64,000 nucleotides of DNA from Arthrospira sp. PCC 9108 (GTDB lineage Bacteria; Cyanobacteriota; Cyanobacteriia; Cyanobacteriales; Microcoleaceae): NCBI GenBank assembly GCA_016745315.1, contig CP066886.1, positions 5,704,501-5,768,500 on the forward strand, read 5' to 3'. Position 1 is the first letter of the stretch. Each line of letters starts with the position of its first letter. The position numbers and the translations under genes were made by a program. A model generated the notes under the pieces. It saw only the letters and a list, made by a program, of their open reading frames with translations. It was not told the origin of the DNA and did not search any database. Below, in pieces: positions 28,472 through 37,540 of this stretch.

Positions 28472-30040
28472 TTAAGTATCTTTGAAGGAACGCATAGTTG
28501 GGAATAAAATAGCATCGCGGATACTCTGGGTATCAGTTAAAAACATAACTAGGCGGTCAACTCCAATTCCCATACCACCACAGTTAGGCATCCCCAAAGA
28601 AAGTGCTTGAATAAAATCTTCATCCATGGGGTGTGCTTCATCATCTCCGGCTTGTTTTTGAGCCAATTGTTCCTCAAATCGCTGCCGTTGATCTACGGGA
28701 TCATTTAACTCGGAAAACCCGTTAGAATATTCAGTGCCATGAATAAATAATTCAAACCTCTCTACAAATCCCGGCTTAGAACGGTGTCGTTTAGCCAAGG
28801 GACTTACTTCTACGGGAAAATCAATAATAAATGTAGGTTCAATTAAGGTTGATTCTACCTTTTGGTCAAAGACAGCATAGAGTAAATATCCCAAATTTTG
28901 AGTATTTAAGTCTGTGAGTCTCACGCCGATCGCTTCAGCTTTGGATTTAGCTTCTGAGAATTCCAAGGTATCAAAATCTAAGCCAGTTTCATCTCGGACA
29001 GCTTCGACCATAGTTTTAACCCGCCAATGTTTTCCGGTGAAGGTGGGATAAATATTGCTGTAGTCATATTGGCGATCGATACTGATTTTATCTCCCTGAT
29101 AATCAATCTGAGTAGACCCGCCCAAAACCTCTGTAGCTACGGCACAGATTAAGTCTTCAACCAAAGCCATAATTTGGAAATAGTCAGCATAGGCTTGATA
29201 GACTTCAATGGAGGTAAATTCTGGGTTATGGGTGCTATCAATTCCCTCGTTGCGAAAGACACGACCAATCTCGAAAACCTTTTCCATACCGCCACAAACG
29301 GCACGTTTTAAGAACAATTCGGTAGCAATACGCAAGTATAAATCAATATCTAGGGTATTGTGATGGGTGATAAAGGGTCGCGCCGCCGCGCCGCCATAAA
29401 TAGTCTGGAGGACGGGGGTTTCAATTTCATCAAATCCGGCATTCCATAGATAGGTGCGAATGCTGCGGATAATGCGGCTACGGAGTTTAAACCGCTGTAG
29501 GGATGTGGAATTACTAACTAGGTCTATTTCCCGGTGGCGGCGACAGAGTTCGGGGTCATTGATGCCATAGTAGGAGTCGGGGAAGGGTATGGTAGCTTTG
29601 GAGATCACGTCAAGGCGGGATACTTGAATGGAAAGTTCCCCCCGGTTGGTGCGGCAGCCAATACCCTCAACTCCGATAAAGTCGCCAATATCGAGAAGTT
29701 TTTTAATTTGGTTGAATGTTAAACCTGGGTCGCCTGTGACGAGTTTTTTCTCGATTTTAAGTTGAATGGTTGCTGATGCGTCGGTTAAGCCAATAAAGCC
29801 AATGCTACCGCTATCACGTTTGAAGGTGATGCGACCACAGACTCGCAGGGGAAGTGCTTGGGGGTCGGCTTCTCCGTTGGCGAGTTGGTGTTGTGGTTGG
29901 GAAAAGTGATCGTGAATTTCTTGGGCGAGGTGCGATCGCTCAAAAGCTACGCTAGGATAGGGATCAATTCCCTGACGACGCAATTCTTGGACTTTTTGGG
30001 CACGAACTTCTAATTCGTTGCGGGTTTGATTCTCAGCCAT
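28472..30040 (-). CDS. lysS: Lysyl-tRNA synthetase, class II
   Basis: 522 residues. OB-fold anticodon-binding domain in the first third (LPLRVCGRITFKRDSGSIGF). Class II motif 2 FRNEGIDSTHNPEFTSIE and motif 3 GMGIGVDRLVMFL are intact, as is the FLETPVL-equivalent motif 1 region (FDEIETPVLQ). Full length. It charges tRNA-Lys in the cytoplasm. It reads leftwards and is divergent from the SH3 gene at 30151. No lysine riboswitch recognised. Confidence 0.97.
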   Translation of the reverse strand: MAENQTRNELEVRAQKVQELRRQGIDPYPSVAFERSHLAQEIHDHFSQPQHQLANGEADPQALPLRVCGRITFKRDSGSIGFIGLTDASATIQLKIEKKLVTGDPGLTFNQIKKLLDIGDFIGVEGIGCRTNRGELSIQVSRLDVISKATIPFPDSYYGINDPELCRRHREIDLVSNSTSLQRFKLRSRIIRSIRTYLWNAGFDEIETPVLQTIYGGAAARPFITHHNTLDIDLYLRIATELFLKRAVCGGMEKVFEIGRVFRNEGIDSTHNPEFTSIEVYQAYADYFQIMALVEDLICAVATEVLGGSTQIDYQGDKISIDRQYDYSNIYPTFTGKHWRVKTMVEAVRDETGLDFDTLEFSEAKSKAEAIGVRLTDLNTQNLGYLLYAVFDQKVESTLIEPTFIIDFPVEVSPLAKRHRSKPGFVERFELFIHGTEYSNGFSELNDPVDQRQRFEEQLAQKQAGDDEAHPMDEDFIQALSLGMPNCGGMGIGVDRLVMFLTDTQSIRDAILFPTMRSFKDT

Positions 30041-30150
30041 TTTGGAAATTCCATTATAGATTAGAGTCCTAGGATCTCATATCATAGCGATCGTCAACAT
30101 CTCCAGAACCCGATATTTATAGTTATTTATAAGTTACTGTCGCTAACCCC

Positions 30151-30505
30151 ATGAGGAAAGTTAAACCCAAAGTTAGGCTCATTGTCCTGGGTGCTATTAT
30201 ACTGGCAGTAGGTGCGATCGCTATTGGTTTGGCGTTCAGGCCTGATGCTGAAAAGGATTTGAAGGCTAATGGGGATGATCTGTTTGAGCCGATAGTGGGG
30301 AATCCTGGCTTTGAGGGGGAACCGCCGCCACAGGTGAGGCGCAATTTTCCTGATGGTGAGTTTCGGGGTGCTGATTTTTACCCGCGAGCCAAGGCTAGAA
30401 TTAGGAGTAATCGGGTAAATGTTCGCCGACTGGCTACTCTCAACACTGGAAGTATTGCTAGGTTATCCGAGGGGACGGTGGTGGAGGTGGTCGATCGCAT
30501 TGATA
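30151..30505 (+). pseudogene. SH3-domain protein gene broken by an IS630 element
   Basis: The frame begins MRKVKPKVRLIVLGAIILAVG, a single membrane helix, continues through a Pro/Gly linker, and enters a bacterial SH3 domain (ARIRSNRVNVRRLATLNTGS, EGTVVEVVDRID) at about residues 80-118. The IS630 element starts at the TA at 30504. After that the frame reads into IS sequence, so the last codons are not part of the original gene. The 3' half is not found at the other IS end or elsewhere in the window. Such proteins usually sit in the envelope and bind wall peptides. Confidence 0.8.
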
Positions 30506-31463
30506 TAGCATTAGTCAAGGTGGTTAGGACGCAGCTGGGAGAACGGAGTCCATGGCATCATCGAGAGAATCAAACTGCTCACGTGCAATGGCGAATGCGG
30601 GCTTTCAACCACGACCAACATTTCTCTATCTTGTTGAGGTCTGGCGAATAAGGTGGTAGATAGAGCAAACGGCATTGAGCCGCCTCCACTAGCTCAGGAA
30701 TCCGTCCCCCTTTATGAAACGTTGCATTGTCTAGCACTAGAGTCTGACCTGGCTTCAGTGTTGGAATTAAGATGAACTCCAACCACAGCTCAAACACTGT
30801 CCGATTACAACAACCCTCAAAGCGATCGGGGGCTAAGAGTTGTTGATGACACCATGCGGCTATATAGCTCACCCTGCCCTGCCTCTTCCCGGATTTGAGG
30901 ACATCGAAGCGTTGTCCTTGCTCACAGTAACCATAAGGATAATCCGAGTCCTGACTATTCATGCCGGCTTCATCGAGGTAGACCACTTCTTGTGGCTCCA
31001 TCTGTTCAATCTGAGCAATAAACTCCTCTCGCTGTTGCTGATCACGTTCTTGGTAGCCGTAAGTTTTTTTTCTGGTGAAGCCAATTTTCTTCAAGGCTCT
31101 GGATATGGTGCGAGGAGAGATGTCGTCATCCCAAAGTTCAGCCATTTGAGCGGAGGTTTGATCGCCATGCTCTTGGGCAAAAGCCTTGAATTTTTGCCAG
31201 TCGGTAATTTTGTGGTTATTGCCAGGTCGGTGATTAGGTTTAGGGAGGAAGTCTCCGGTCTGTGCTTTTCTTTGCAGCCAGAGATTAATGGTGTTCCGGC
31301 TGACATGGAAAACTTGACTGGCTTCTGTTTTGGGCATACCGTCTAGTTCAATTGCATCAATAACTTTTTGTCTGAGGTCGTAACTATAGGGGGCTGGCAT
31401 TTTTGGTCTTCTTAGTCATCTCGTCCTCTCCATTATACGTCCTAACTTTCCTGTCTGGTGCTA
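30506..31463 (-). mobile_element. IS630-family insertion sequence, copy 1 (complete)
   Basis: About 958 bp. The termini are inverted: left TATAGCATTAGTCAAGGTGG and right, read inward, TATAGCACCAGACAGG, with TA at both junctions, as expected for IS630/Tc1-type target TA. The left flank is the SH3 gene and the right flank is group II intron DNA, so the two flanks are not halves of one site. Carries the intact transposase at 30579-31400. Confidence 0.9.
30579..31400 (-). CDS. IS630 family transposase, intact
   Basis: 273 residues. An N-terminal helix-turn-helix (MPAPYSYDLRQKVIDAIEL, ASQVFHVSRNTINLWLQRKA) and a second HTH precede the DDE catalytic core: VVYLDEAGMN (first Asp), LVLDNATFHKGG (second Asp), and YSPDLNKIEKCWSWLK (Glu). 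All three carboxylates are present. The codon stretch AGAAAAAAAACT near 31075 contains eight A residues; copy 3 differs here and is frameshifted. Such A tracts are used for programmed frameshifting in other IS630 elements, but in this copy the frame is continuous. Confidence 0.92.
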   Translation of the reverse strand: MPAPYSYDLRQKVIDAIELDGMPKTEASQVFHVSRNTINLWLQRKAQTGDFLPKPNHRPGNNHKITDWQKFKAFAQEHGDQTSAQMAELWDDDISPRTISRALKKIGFTRKKTYGYQERDQQQREEFIAQIEQMEPQEVVYLDEAGMNSQDSDYPYGYCEQGQRFDVLKSGKRQGRVSYIAAWCHQQLLAPDRFEGCCNRTVFELWLEFILIPTLKPGQTLVLDNATFHKGGRIPELVEAAQCRLLYLPPYSPDLNKIEKCWSWLKARIRHCT

Positions 31464-31675
31464 TAGATACTGCGATTAGTAGGAGTATTATGACGAGAGC
31501 GAGTTTAAAGACTACGTGGTTGTATACAGCTCTGAAAGTTGAAGTTACAAAGCAGGGGGTCGTAACCCTGTTCCCATGACAAAGGGGTGTCCACATCAGG
31601 AGCCGTATGAGGTGAAAGTCTCAAGTACGGTTTTGAATGGGAGTTGGGGAGGGTGACTTCCCTTTCGACCCCTAC
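31464..31675 (+). mobile_element. Group II intron 3' fragment (inner intron F)
   Basis: Left end cut by the IS630 element. Contains the GCGAGTTTAAAG remnant, an exon-like loop, domain V at about 31600-31634 (GAGCCGTATGAGGTGAAAG... pairing with its CTCAAGTACGG arm) and the 3' end CGACCCCTAC at 31675. Orientation plus. It sits inside another intron. Confidence 0.8.
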
Positions 31676-31968
31676 CCCTTGGAGGGAGTAGGATATGACT
31701 GAAAGCCAATGCCTAACCGTAATGCTTAGGATATGCCCACTAGTCACGGTATGGACATAGATACTGCGACGATTAAGAGTATTATGACTAGAGCGAGTTT
31801 AAAGACTACGTGGTTGTATACAGCTCCAAAAGTCGAAGTACGAAAGCAGGGGGTAGTAACTCTGTTCCTACGAAAAAGGGTGTCCATATCAGAAGCCGTG
31901 TGCTGGGAAACTCGCAAGCACGGTTTTGAAGTGGAGTTCGGGAAGGTGACTTCCTGTTCGACCATAAC
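31676..31968 (+). mobile_element. Group II intron 3' portion (outer intron G)
   Basis: Resumes the host intron sequence (GGAGGGAGTAGGATATGACT..., the counterpart of the GTGAAGGATGTGACCAG stretch in other copies) directly after the end of inner intron F. It contains its own domain V at about 31892-31927 and a 3' end near 31968 (TTCGACCATAAC). Its 5' part is missing, presumably lost at the IS630 junction. Confidence 0.75.
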
Positions 31969-31992
31969 TCAGGGAGTTGTCAATCATTGGGG

Positions 31993-32067
31993 GGATACAG
32001 AGCGTCTACATAGCCTATAACCCCTATTCTACCGTTACTTAGGTGTTACTCAAAACCATAACAGGAT
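31993..32067 (+). repeat. 75-bp inverted repeat, left copy, of recombinase cassette
   Basis: Begins GGATACAGAGCGTCTACATA and ends CATAACAGGAT. It is the reverse complement of 33619-33693 at 74 of 75 positions. It contains the 24-bp core (32011-32034) that also precedes the second recombinase at 63153. Confidence 0.95.
32011..32034 (+). promoter_or_regulatory. 24-bp core shared by both recombinase genes
   Basis: Starts TAGCCTATAACCCC and ends CTACCG. The same 24 bases lie at 63153-63176. In both places the core ends exactly 49 nt before the recombinase ATG. Candidate recombination (crossover) site or promoter. Confidence 0.7.
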
Positions 32068-32083
32068 AACAAGTGAGTAAAAA

Positions 32084-33541
32084 ATGAGTAACGCTACTGA
32101 TACCCCTACAGTAGGGGGAAAGGGTAACTATAATGAGAGTTACGCTAGATTCTTGAAAGCCTATCAAGACTTTAAAGGGGAATGTCCCAAAGGAGTGACA
32201 CTCAAACTACAAAAGACCGGGGCTAGGTACAACCTACTATTGCAGTTTAAGCAACCACCTACCGGGAAACGGCTACCCAAAACGGCTAACCTTGAATGTA
32301 CACCTCAAGGGGTGATAGACGGCGTTAGGAAAGCTAAGTTGGTATCAGAAGCCCTAGGGACTATCACTAGCGCTAGTGAATTTTGGGATTGGTACGATGC
32401 GACTATCTTAGGAAAGAACCAGATTGAGGATAATCTGATAACCTATCGGGAAATATTCCAACAACTAGAGGATGAGTATTTTGCGGGTTGCAACCGCAAC
32501 ACAGGAAGACCGCGTTCTCGCGATATTGTTAGTGACCTATCATCTTACGAGGCTACTAAAGGAATATATTTCAGGCTGTTCCCTAACTGGGATGAATATC
32601 CTAGCTGGGAGAGTTTCAAGGCTATGCTGTATACTCCCCTACGGAACGGAGAACAATTAGTAGGTTCCAAAACCTTCAAGGAACGTTACTACATCTTAAA
32701 AGCCATAGCTGAGAAATCACCTAACAAAGAACACTTGCTTAAACAGCTTGAACCTATTAACGCCAAACAAACGCAATTCATAAAGAAACAACGGATAGGC
32801 ATCGATGCCTTTAAAGATTGGTGGTTTAAAACCAAACAAGAAGCTTACGATATCAGAAACTCACGACATCAATCATGCCGGCATAGTTGGTTATGGGTGA
32901 CGGGTATGGCAGTAATGTATGGGTTAAGGCCTACCGAGATAGCTGCGGCCGTTAATCTAACTAAGCCATTTGTAACGGATGATGGTATCACTATCAAAGC
33001 ACTGTCAGACCCCGATAATCAAGACAATTACTTGGTATTAGGAGATTACACTTACTTTACTGACTCAGAAGGTCGGAAAGTGAGTATCAAAACAGGGGGA
33101 AGGATTGTAGCTCCAATTCCCAGCCCTGAAATGTTTGAGTTCCTGGAATTGAAAAGACCCTTATTGCCAGAATATAGCCCGAAAAAAGGCAGTAAACCCA
33201 AAAGCATAGTTGGAGGCTTTGACGCAACGTTTAGTCAACGAATTCAATCTATGAAATGCCCGGTAACCCAGAAATATGCTTTTCGTAGGCTGTACAACCT
33301 GTTAGGTGAAAAGTATGGATTACCTATCGAGTTACGAGCTAGACTTATGGGACATAGCACAATCGTTAATGAAGGTAAATACAAGACAGAAGGCATTGAC
33401 GCTACCTTAGAAGTTCTCAAAGGGGTTTCTAAGTTACCTATACCGTTGAACGTAGCCATAGAACGGTTAACAGCGTTAGGGGTTGATATTGATAGCTCTG
33501 AAGCTAAATTATTTCTTGGAGTTATCTATCAGATAGATTAA
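32084..33541 (+). CDS. Tyrosine recombinase/integrase-like protein
   Basis: 485 residues. The N-terminal 230 residues form an unusual, non-SAM-like DNA-binding region with homology to the gene at 63226 (shared LITYREIFQQLEDEYF / LITYRQVFKEMEDDYF and CPKGV segments). The C-terminal catalytic domain shows the first Arg in MAVMYGLRPTEIAA, a beta-hairpin Lys region, YAFRRLYNLL in place of HxxR, and RARLMGHSTIVNEGKY giving GH and the final Tyr. The HxxR His is replaced by Phe-type residues, a known variation. It is enclosed by 75-bp inverted repeats, followed by a terminator at 33582, and adjoins the 858-bp inverted repeats, so it is the likely mobilising enzyme. Confidence 0.85.
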   Translation: MSNATDTPTVGGKGNYNESYARFLKAYQDFKGECPKGVTLKLQKTGARYNLLLQFKQPPTGKRLPKTANLECTPQGVIDGVRKAKLVSEALGTITSASEFWDWYDATILGKNQIEDNLITYREIFQQLEDEYFAGCNRNTGRPRSRDIVSDLSSYEATKGIYFRLFPNWDEYPSWESFKAMLYTPLRNGEQLVGSKTFKERYYILKAIAEKSPNKEHLLKQLEPINAKQTQFIKKQRIGIDAFKDWWFKTKQEAYDIRNSRHQSCRHSWLWVTGMAVMYGLRPTEIAAAVNLTKPFVTDDGITIKALSDPDNQDNYLVLGDYTYFTDSEGRKVSIKTGGRIVAPIPSPEMFEFLELKRPLLPEYSPKKGSKPKSIVGGFDATFSQRIQSMKCPVTQKYAFRRLYNLLGEKYGLPIELRARLMGHSTIVNEGKYKTEGIDATLEVLKGVSKLPIPLNVAIERLTALGVDIDSSEAKLFLGVIYQID

Positions 33542-33581
33542 TCTAATCGTCAACCTTTCATAAATTAATGCCCCTAGATTA

Positions 33582-33602
33582 AACCCCTAGGGGTTATTTT
33601 AT
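33582..33602 (+). terminator. Terminator of recombinase gene
   Basis: AACCCCTAGGGGTTATTTTA: a perfect 7-bp stem followed by a T run, 41 bases after the recombinase stop. Confidence 0.7.
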
Positions 33603-33618
33603 GGCTACAGATTGATGG

Positions 33619-33693
33619 ATCCTGTTATGGTTTTGAGTAACACCTAAGTAACGGTAGAATAGGGGTTGTAGGCTATGTAGACGCTCTGTATCC
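33619..33693 (-). repeat. 75-bp inverted repeat, right copy
   Basis: Reverse complement of 31993-32067 with one mismatch (TATAAC against TACAAC). Its last 9 bases TCTGTATCC are also the first bases of the 858-bp arm A, so the two repeat systems are fused. Confidence 0.95.
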
Positions 33694-34542
33694 GTCAGAA
33701 CGCATAACTATAAACCCTTATCCTGATAGCGATAGCGGGTTATTACTCAACCCTATATCCTATTGAGTTACTCAGATATTACTCATAATCTAGTCCTAGC
33801 ACAGGAAAATAATTCTGTCAATAGGATGATTACTCAGTCAACAAGCACAACTTAATCAATCTGTCAAATACCCATACCATCCCCCCAACCAAACACCGAT
33901 AGGGTAACTCCCTTGTGATAGCAGTCAATGGCAAGCCTATCGGTTCGTTCCTCACCATTGACTGCTATCACATCGTTCGTTTCCCCAGGAGTGCTTGTTT
34001 CGGTTGGGGGGAGGATATGTTTCAAAATCAACCACGACAACAGCAGAAGATAATTCCCTAAGCTATCAATGTACAAAGATATTAGGCTGCCTATCCGGTT
34101 ATCTATGGGAGTCAGATTATTAGTGAAATCTTGAGGAGCCTACTCGCTACCAACAAAATGCGATCGCATAATCTAAACTATCTCCTACCGGAATCAACCC
34201 GATACCCTCAAACAACTTTTCAACTGGTAACTTGTTTCGTCATCTCTCGCTGATACCTACATAATCCTAGAGAATTGATTCCCCATCGAAACCGATACCT
34301 ACATACCGCTAGACAAGTCTCCAATTTATAGGGGTACTGGGTTTCGCCTGGGATGATTACCCCTAATAGACGGGTTAAGGTTTTGGCTTAGGGTGTTTAT
34401 TGTGGGTAAACTAGGGGGGTAAGCATATAAATAATTAATAGTCCAGGATTAATAGTCCAGGAAATCAATAATACGAATGAACCCCTACAGTCAGAAACCA
34501 TAGGGGGCCATTTAAGTTATTGAGTTAGGGTTATCTGTTAGG
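33685..34542 (+). repeat. 858-bp inverted repeat, arm A
   Basis: Matches the reverse complement of 37734-38591 over its full 858 bases; the only mismatch I noticed is at the GGGTTTCGCC / GGGTTCCGCC position. No convincing gene; the 70-codon frame in each arm is a mirrored by-product. It contains a strong cruciform (33914-33972 stem, with nested outer stems to 34011), the direct repeat GATACCTACATA twice (about 34251 and 34301), and GCGATCGC. The last 12 bases include the stop of the methyltransferase gene. Confidence 0.95.
33840..34011. other. Cruciform-forming region in arm A
   Basis: An 18-bp perfect stem (TGTGATAGCAGTCAATGG at 33914 with its complement at 33955-33972) with a 23-nt loop. 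Outside it lie CCCCCCAACC (33881) with GGTTGGGGGG (34002), and ACAAGCAC with GTGCTTGT. The loop also holds CCTATCGGT, which can pair with ACCGATAGG upstream, so two alternative folds are possible. It recurs inverted at about 38265-38436. Resembles an origin, transfer or recombination site. Confidence 0.7.
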
Positions 34543-35400
34543 TTGACTCCATGTATTAAGTAGGCAATTATAGGCCTCTGAGTTAATTAACTCAGGAAGT
34601 TGATTAAAACCGTCTAAGTTACTTTTAACCCATAACACTTCAGTTCGTTTCTTTTTTACATCTTTCTTGTGACTAGCTGACATGACTGTATTTATTTCTA
34701 TTTTTTGTGTAAATGATTGAGGTTCAATCATCTGATGATAATTCGATATAATGTAATTGCCTGTTATGCAATCTAATGTATGACATAGTTTTGTCCAATC
34801 TTTAATCGTGTAGCCGCTATAGTGACCTTGTACACTACCGGAATAAGGCGGGTCACAATAGAATAGTGTATTAGGTGAATCCCACCTTTCAATACACTTA
34901 ATAGCATCCTCGCAGGAAATGTAAACCTTTTCTAACCTTTCCAACGCTTCAGATAGCCTAGCTTTTTTATTTGTGAATGTCATCGCTTGGTTTTCGCTTT
35001 TTTTACTGAAACCCCACCCCTGCCTAGCGTTGGCAAATGATTGGTTGATATTGACATAGTATGCCCAAGCTTTTTCAATGTCTGAAAAGCCTTCCGGTTG
35101 TTTACATATTGCTTGAGATTTTCTGTAGTCAGATTGACTATATAATGTAGCTTGAATTTCATTATTAAGTTCAATAGGGTATTTTTTGGCTACTCTATAC
35201 AAGTTGATTAAAAGGTTGCTTGTATCGTTAATGCACTCTCTATAATCGTGTTGATTGGTTACGGTAGGTAATGGTTTTAAAAATAACAAAGTAGCTCCAC
35301 CGGAAAAATGTTCTACATATATTTTGTGTGGTGGTAAATATTGCAATATTTTAGAACCTATTCGTTGCTTTCCCCCGTAATAACTTAGTAAAGGTTTCAT
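34531..35400 (-). CDS. DNA adenine methyltransferase, Dam/D12 class
   Basis: 289 residues. The start MKPLLSYYGGKQRIGSKIL is the Dam-class YxGGK motif; AdoMet motif I is VEHFSGGATLLFLKP; the catalytic DPPY is in LFYCDPPYSGSVQGHY. The protein methylates adenine N6 in DNA; its recognition sequence cannot be read off. Orphan Dam-class genes are typical of phages and plasmids. It lies between the two 858-bp inverted repeats with phage-like neighbours, and no partner nuclease is present, so a modification or packaging role in a mobile element fits better than restriction. Confidence 0.9.
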   Translation of the reverse strand: MKPLLSYYGGKQRIGSKILQYLPPHKIYVEHFSGGATLLFLKPLPTVTNQHDYRECINDTSNLLINLYRVAKKYPIELNNEIQATLYSQSDYRKSQAICKQPEGFSDIEKAWAYYVNINQSFANARQGWGFSKKSENQAMTFTNKKARLSEALERLEKVYISCEDAIKCIERWDSPNTLFYCDPPYSGSVQGHYSGYTIKDWTKLCHTLDCITGNYIISNYHQMIEPQSFTQKIEINTVMSASHKKDVKKKRTEVLWVKSNLDGFNQLPELINSEAYNCLLNTWSQPNR

Positions 35401-35430
35401 TGTTGTGATTTCATTAATTAATAATTGATG

Positions 35431-35685
35431 TTAGGGTTTACGCCAACCATCATCATCAATATCATCTCTGTTAATTGGAAGAGGGGGTGATTGCTTTTTA
35501 TCTTCTAACTGTTTTTTACAAACTGTTGATGGCATAAAATCATTAACATATCTAATCAAATAATTTAGGCTATTTTGGATACCGTCTAACCTATTCTCAA
35601 TAATTAGGTTTCCTGTATGCGTAATGAACATACTGATAATAATCGCGACAATAATTAACCCTAATTCAACTATTACCAAGTTCAT
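35431..35685 (-). CDS. Small single-span membrane protein in phage-like cargo
   Basis: 84 residues. N-terminal hydrophobic helix (MNLVIVELGLIIVAIIISMFI), then a polar tail with DKKQSPPLPINRDDIDDDGWRKP. Position beside a tail-fibre gene and its size suggest a holin/spanin-like or other phage accessory protein, but no family is recognised. Confidence 0.5.
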   Translation of the reverse strand: MNLVIVELGLIIVAIIISMFITHTGNLIIENRLDGIQNSLNYLIRYVNDFMPSTVCKKQLEDKKQSPPLPINRDDIDDDGWRKP

Positions 35686-36038
35686 TTATATTAATTTCCA
35701 AAAATGAAGTGTAAACCATTTAATCCTTTCTAGTGGAGAAAATGAAGCGTAAAAATTGCTGTACGGCGGTGATTCAATTATTTGATATTCATTAAGCCAT
35801 ATAGTCTCTTTTTTAACTAGCATAGCTTGGTTAACATCATTGTAGGCATAGAATTTAAGCCATCCTGCCATTTTCCAGTACACGGGTACACTGTCAGCGT
35901 CAAATAATATCCTGATAAATTTACTGCCAGAAATGTCAGGTAATTTTTTAGTACCGTGTAGCTATCATCTTCTATCCTGAAATTAAGTTCATAAACTTTA
36001 AACCAATTACTTTCAGATATATCAAGTGCATTAGGCAT
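35686..36038 (-). pseudogene. Phage-cargo gene of about 117 codons with a frameshift
   Basis: Starts MPNALDISESNWFKVYELNF at 36038 and reads to about VLK, then the meaningful frame switches to KLPDISGSKFIRILFDADSV and continues to 35686 (ending FTLHFWKLI). The switch is at a run of six A on the coding strand (plus-strand T6 at 35944-35949), where one more A would restore a single reading frame. The two overlapping open frames seen here are therefore halves of one gene. Function unknown. A sequencing error is possible at this homopolymer. Confidence 0.6.
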
Positions 36039-36049
36039 TATCTGTTAAT

Positions 36050-37540
36050 TTATTGTTGAGTGTTTAGCATATTTTCCAATTTGTCGATTTTTTCTGATAA
36101 TTCCTGAATTGCCGCAATCACTAATGGTATCAGTTTATCATACATGATTGTTAAGTAATCTATTTTTTTGTCGTCAACTTCAGGGCTATCTGTATGGTTA
36201 TTTTCAACCACTTCAACTGCGTTATGGTATATATTTTGTACTTCTTGAGCAATTAAACCAAATTGTTCTGTACTTGGATTAAAGCCATGAAATGCTGCAA
36301 GTTCATTATACTTAAACCACGTGACTGTCAATGCGTTAATTTCGCTTAACCCTATAGTTGGTTTTGATAAAAGTGTTTTGAATCTAATATCAGAGCTACC
36401 GCTAACATAATTTCCATTAGTGGCAATATATGCTATGCTAGTTGGTCCATATCTAAACCTAGCTAACGCTTGACTTTCGATAGACGCGCTAAATTGCCAT
36501 GTATTGTTAAAATATTCTATTTTGCCTGTTGCATTAACAGGAGTACCTCCCCAAGTTGTTGTGCTTTTTTGCTCAAAAAATGAATTTTGCGCTCCATTTA
36601 GTGTAAATCTACCGGCAATATTGATATTGCCGTATCGATTTAAAGTAATTGTTGTATTATCATAATTACTAACAGTTATTGCTTCCGGTACATGATTTTC
36701 ACTAAATCTAAAGTTAAAATTTTTATTTATCCAATTTGTATCTATAAGCCCTGAATTGGGGTTATTAAATCTTAATTTATTTATTGTTTTTATGTCGTCA
36801 ATAACCTGATTACCTGTAGTTCTAACCACAGTTGAATCTACATTAATTGTTCTATTAGCTGCTAAAGTTCCTCCTCCTGATAAACCATCTCCTGCTGTTA
36901 ATGTAATATTTGAATGTGTGTGCGTTGTGGGAGTCCTAGCGTTAGATAATCTACTATCATTACCTTGACAGGCTGTGCCTGCTGTAGTGCCATAAGCAAC
37001 TGCCCATGTTGTTGCAGCACTCCCATTAAAATTATTTCCAGTTAATCCCGTACCATTTGTTAATGTATTAGGAGTATTGGCAGTTATTGTTATATTGGCA
37101 CTACCATTAAACGAAGTCCCATTAATTGTTCTAGCAGTTTGAAGCGTGGTTGCAGTTGCTGCATTACCTGTAATATTAGAGCTTGTAAAAGCTAATTATT
37201 GCCAGCTACTCCAGACTCCATTTACACGATTTCTTTGATAAATACCTTCTCCTCCAAAAGGTATCATTGTTTGAGAAATCCAAGAATCATTATGTCTTTG
37301 TACAGTACAAAAACGCCATGAACCTCCCGGACTTTGATTTAAAAGAGAACTCCCTTGATAAAAACCTGTTGTTAACACATCATTCCAATCTCCTGTTACA
37401 GTTATTGAAAGATTGGGTAAAGCACCAATTTCTGCTAAACTCCAACTTACATTTCCAGAGCCGTTTACTGATTTGCCTGTAGAACCAATTGTTAAAGTCC
37501 GAGCAGTTCCCCAGTTTACAGTAGTAATATTTACTGTTCA
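36050..37540 (-). pseudogene. Phage tail-fibre gene with S74 chaperone domain, nonsense codon and truncated 5' end
   Basis: Reading leftwards, the frame starts abruptly near 37540 with NWGTARTLTIGSTGKSVNGS, passes VWSSWQ, meets TAA at 37196-37198, then goes on in the same frame with LAFTSSNITGN, repeats of the N-G-S-A type, THTHSNITLTAGDGLSGGG, and ends in an intramolecular chaperone domain (SSDIRFKTL, GLIAQEVQ, KIDYLTIMYDKLIPL). Such tails normally self-cleave. The TAA lies where WSSWQK is expected, so a Lys codon AAA probably became TAA. The 5' part is cut off at a join with unrelated plus-strand sequence. Confidence 0.8.

Noticed and set aside
33864..34076. 70-codon frame MYIDSLGNYLLLL in arm A and its mirror at 38200-38412
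   Set aside because: Lies over the cruciform; sequence is forced by the inverted repeat, no ribosome site, and no family resemblance.
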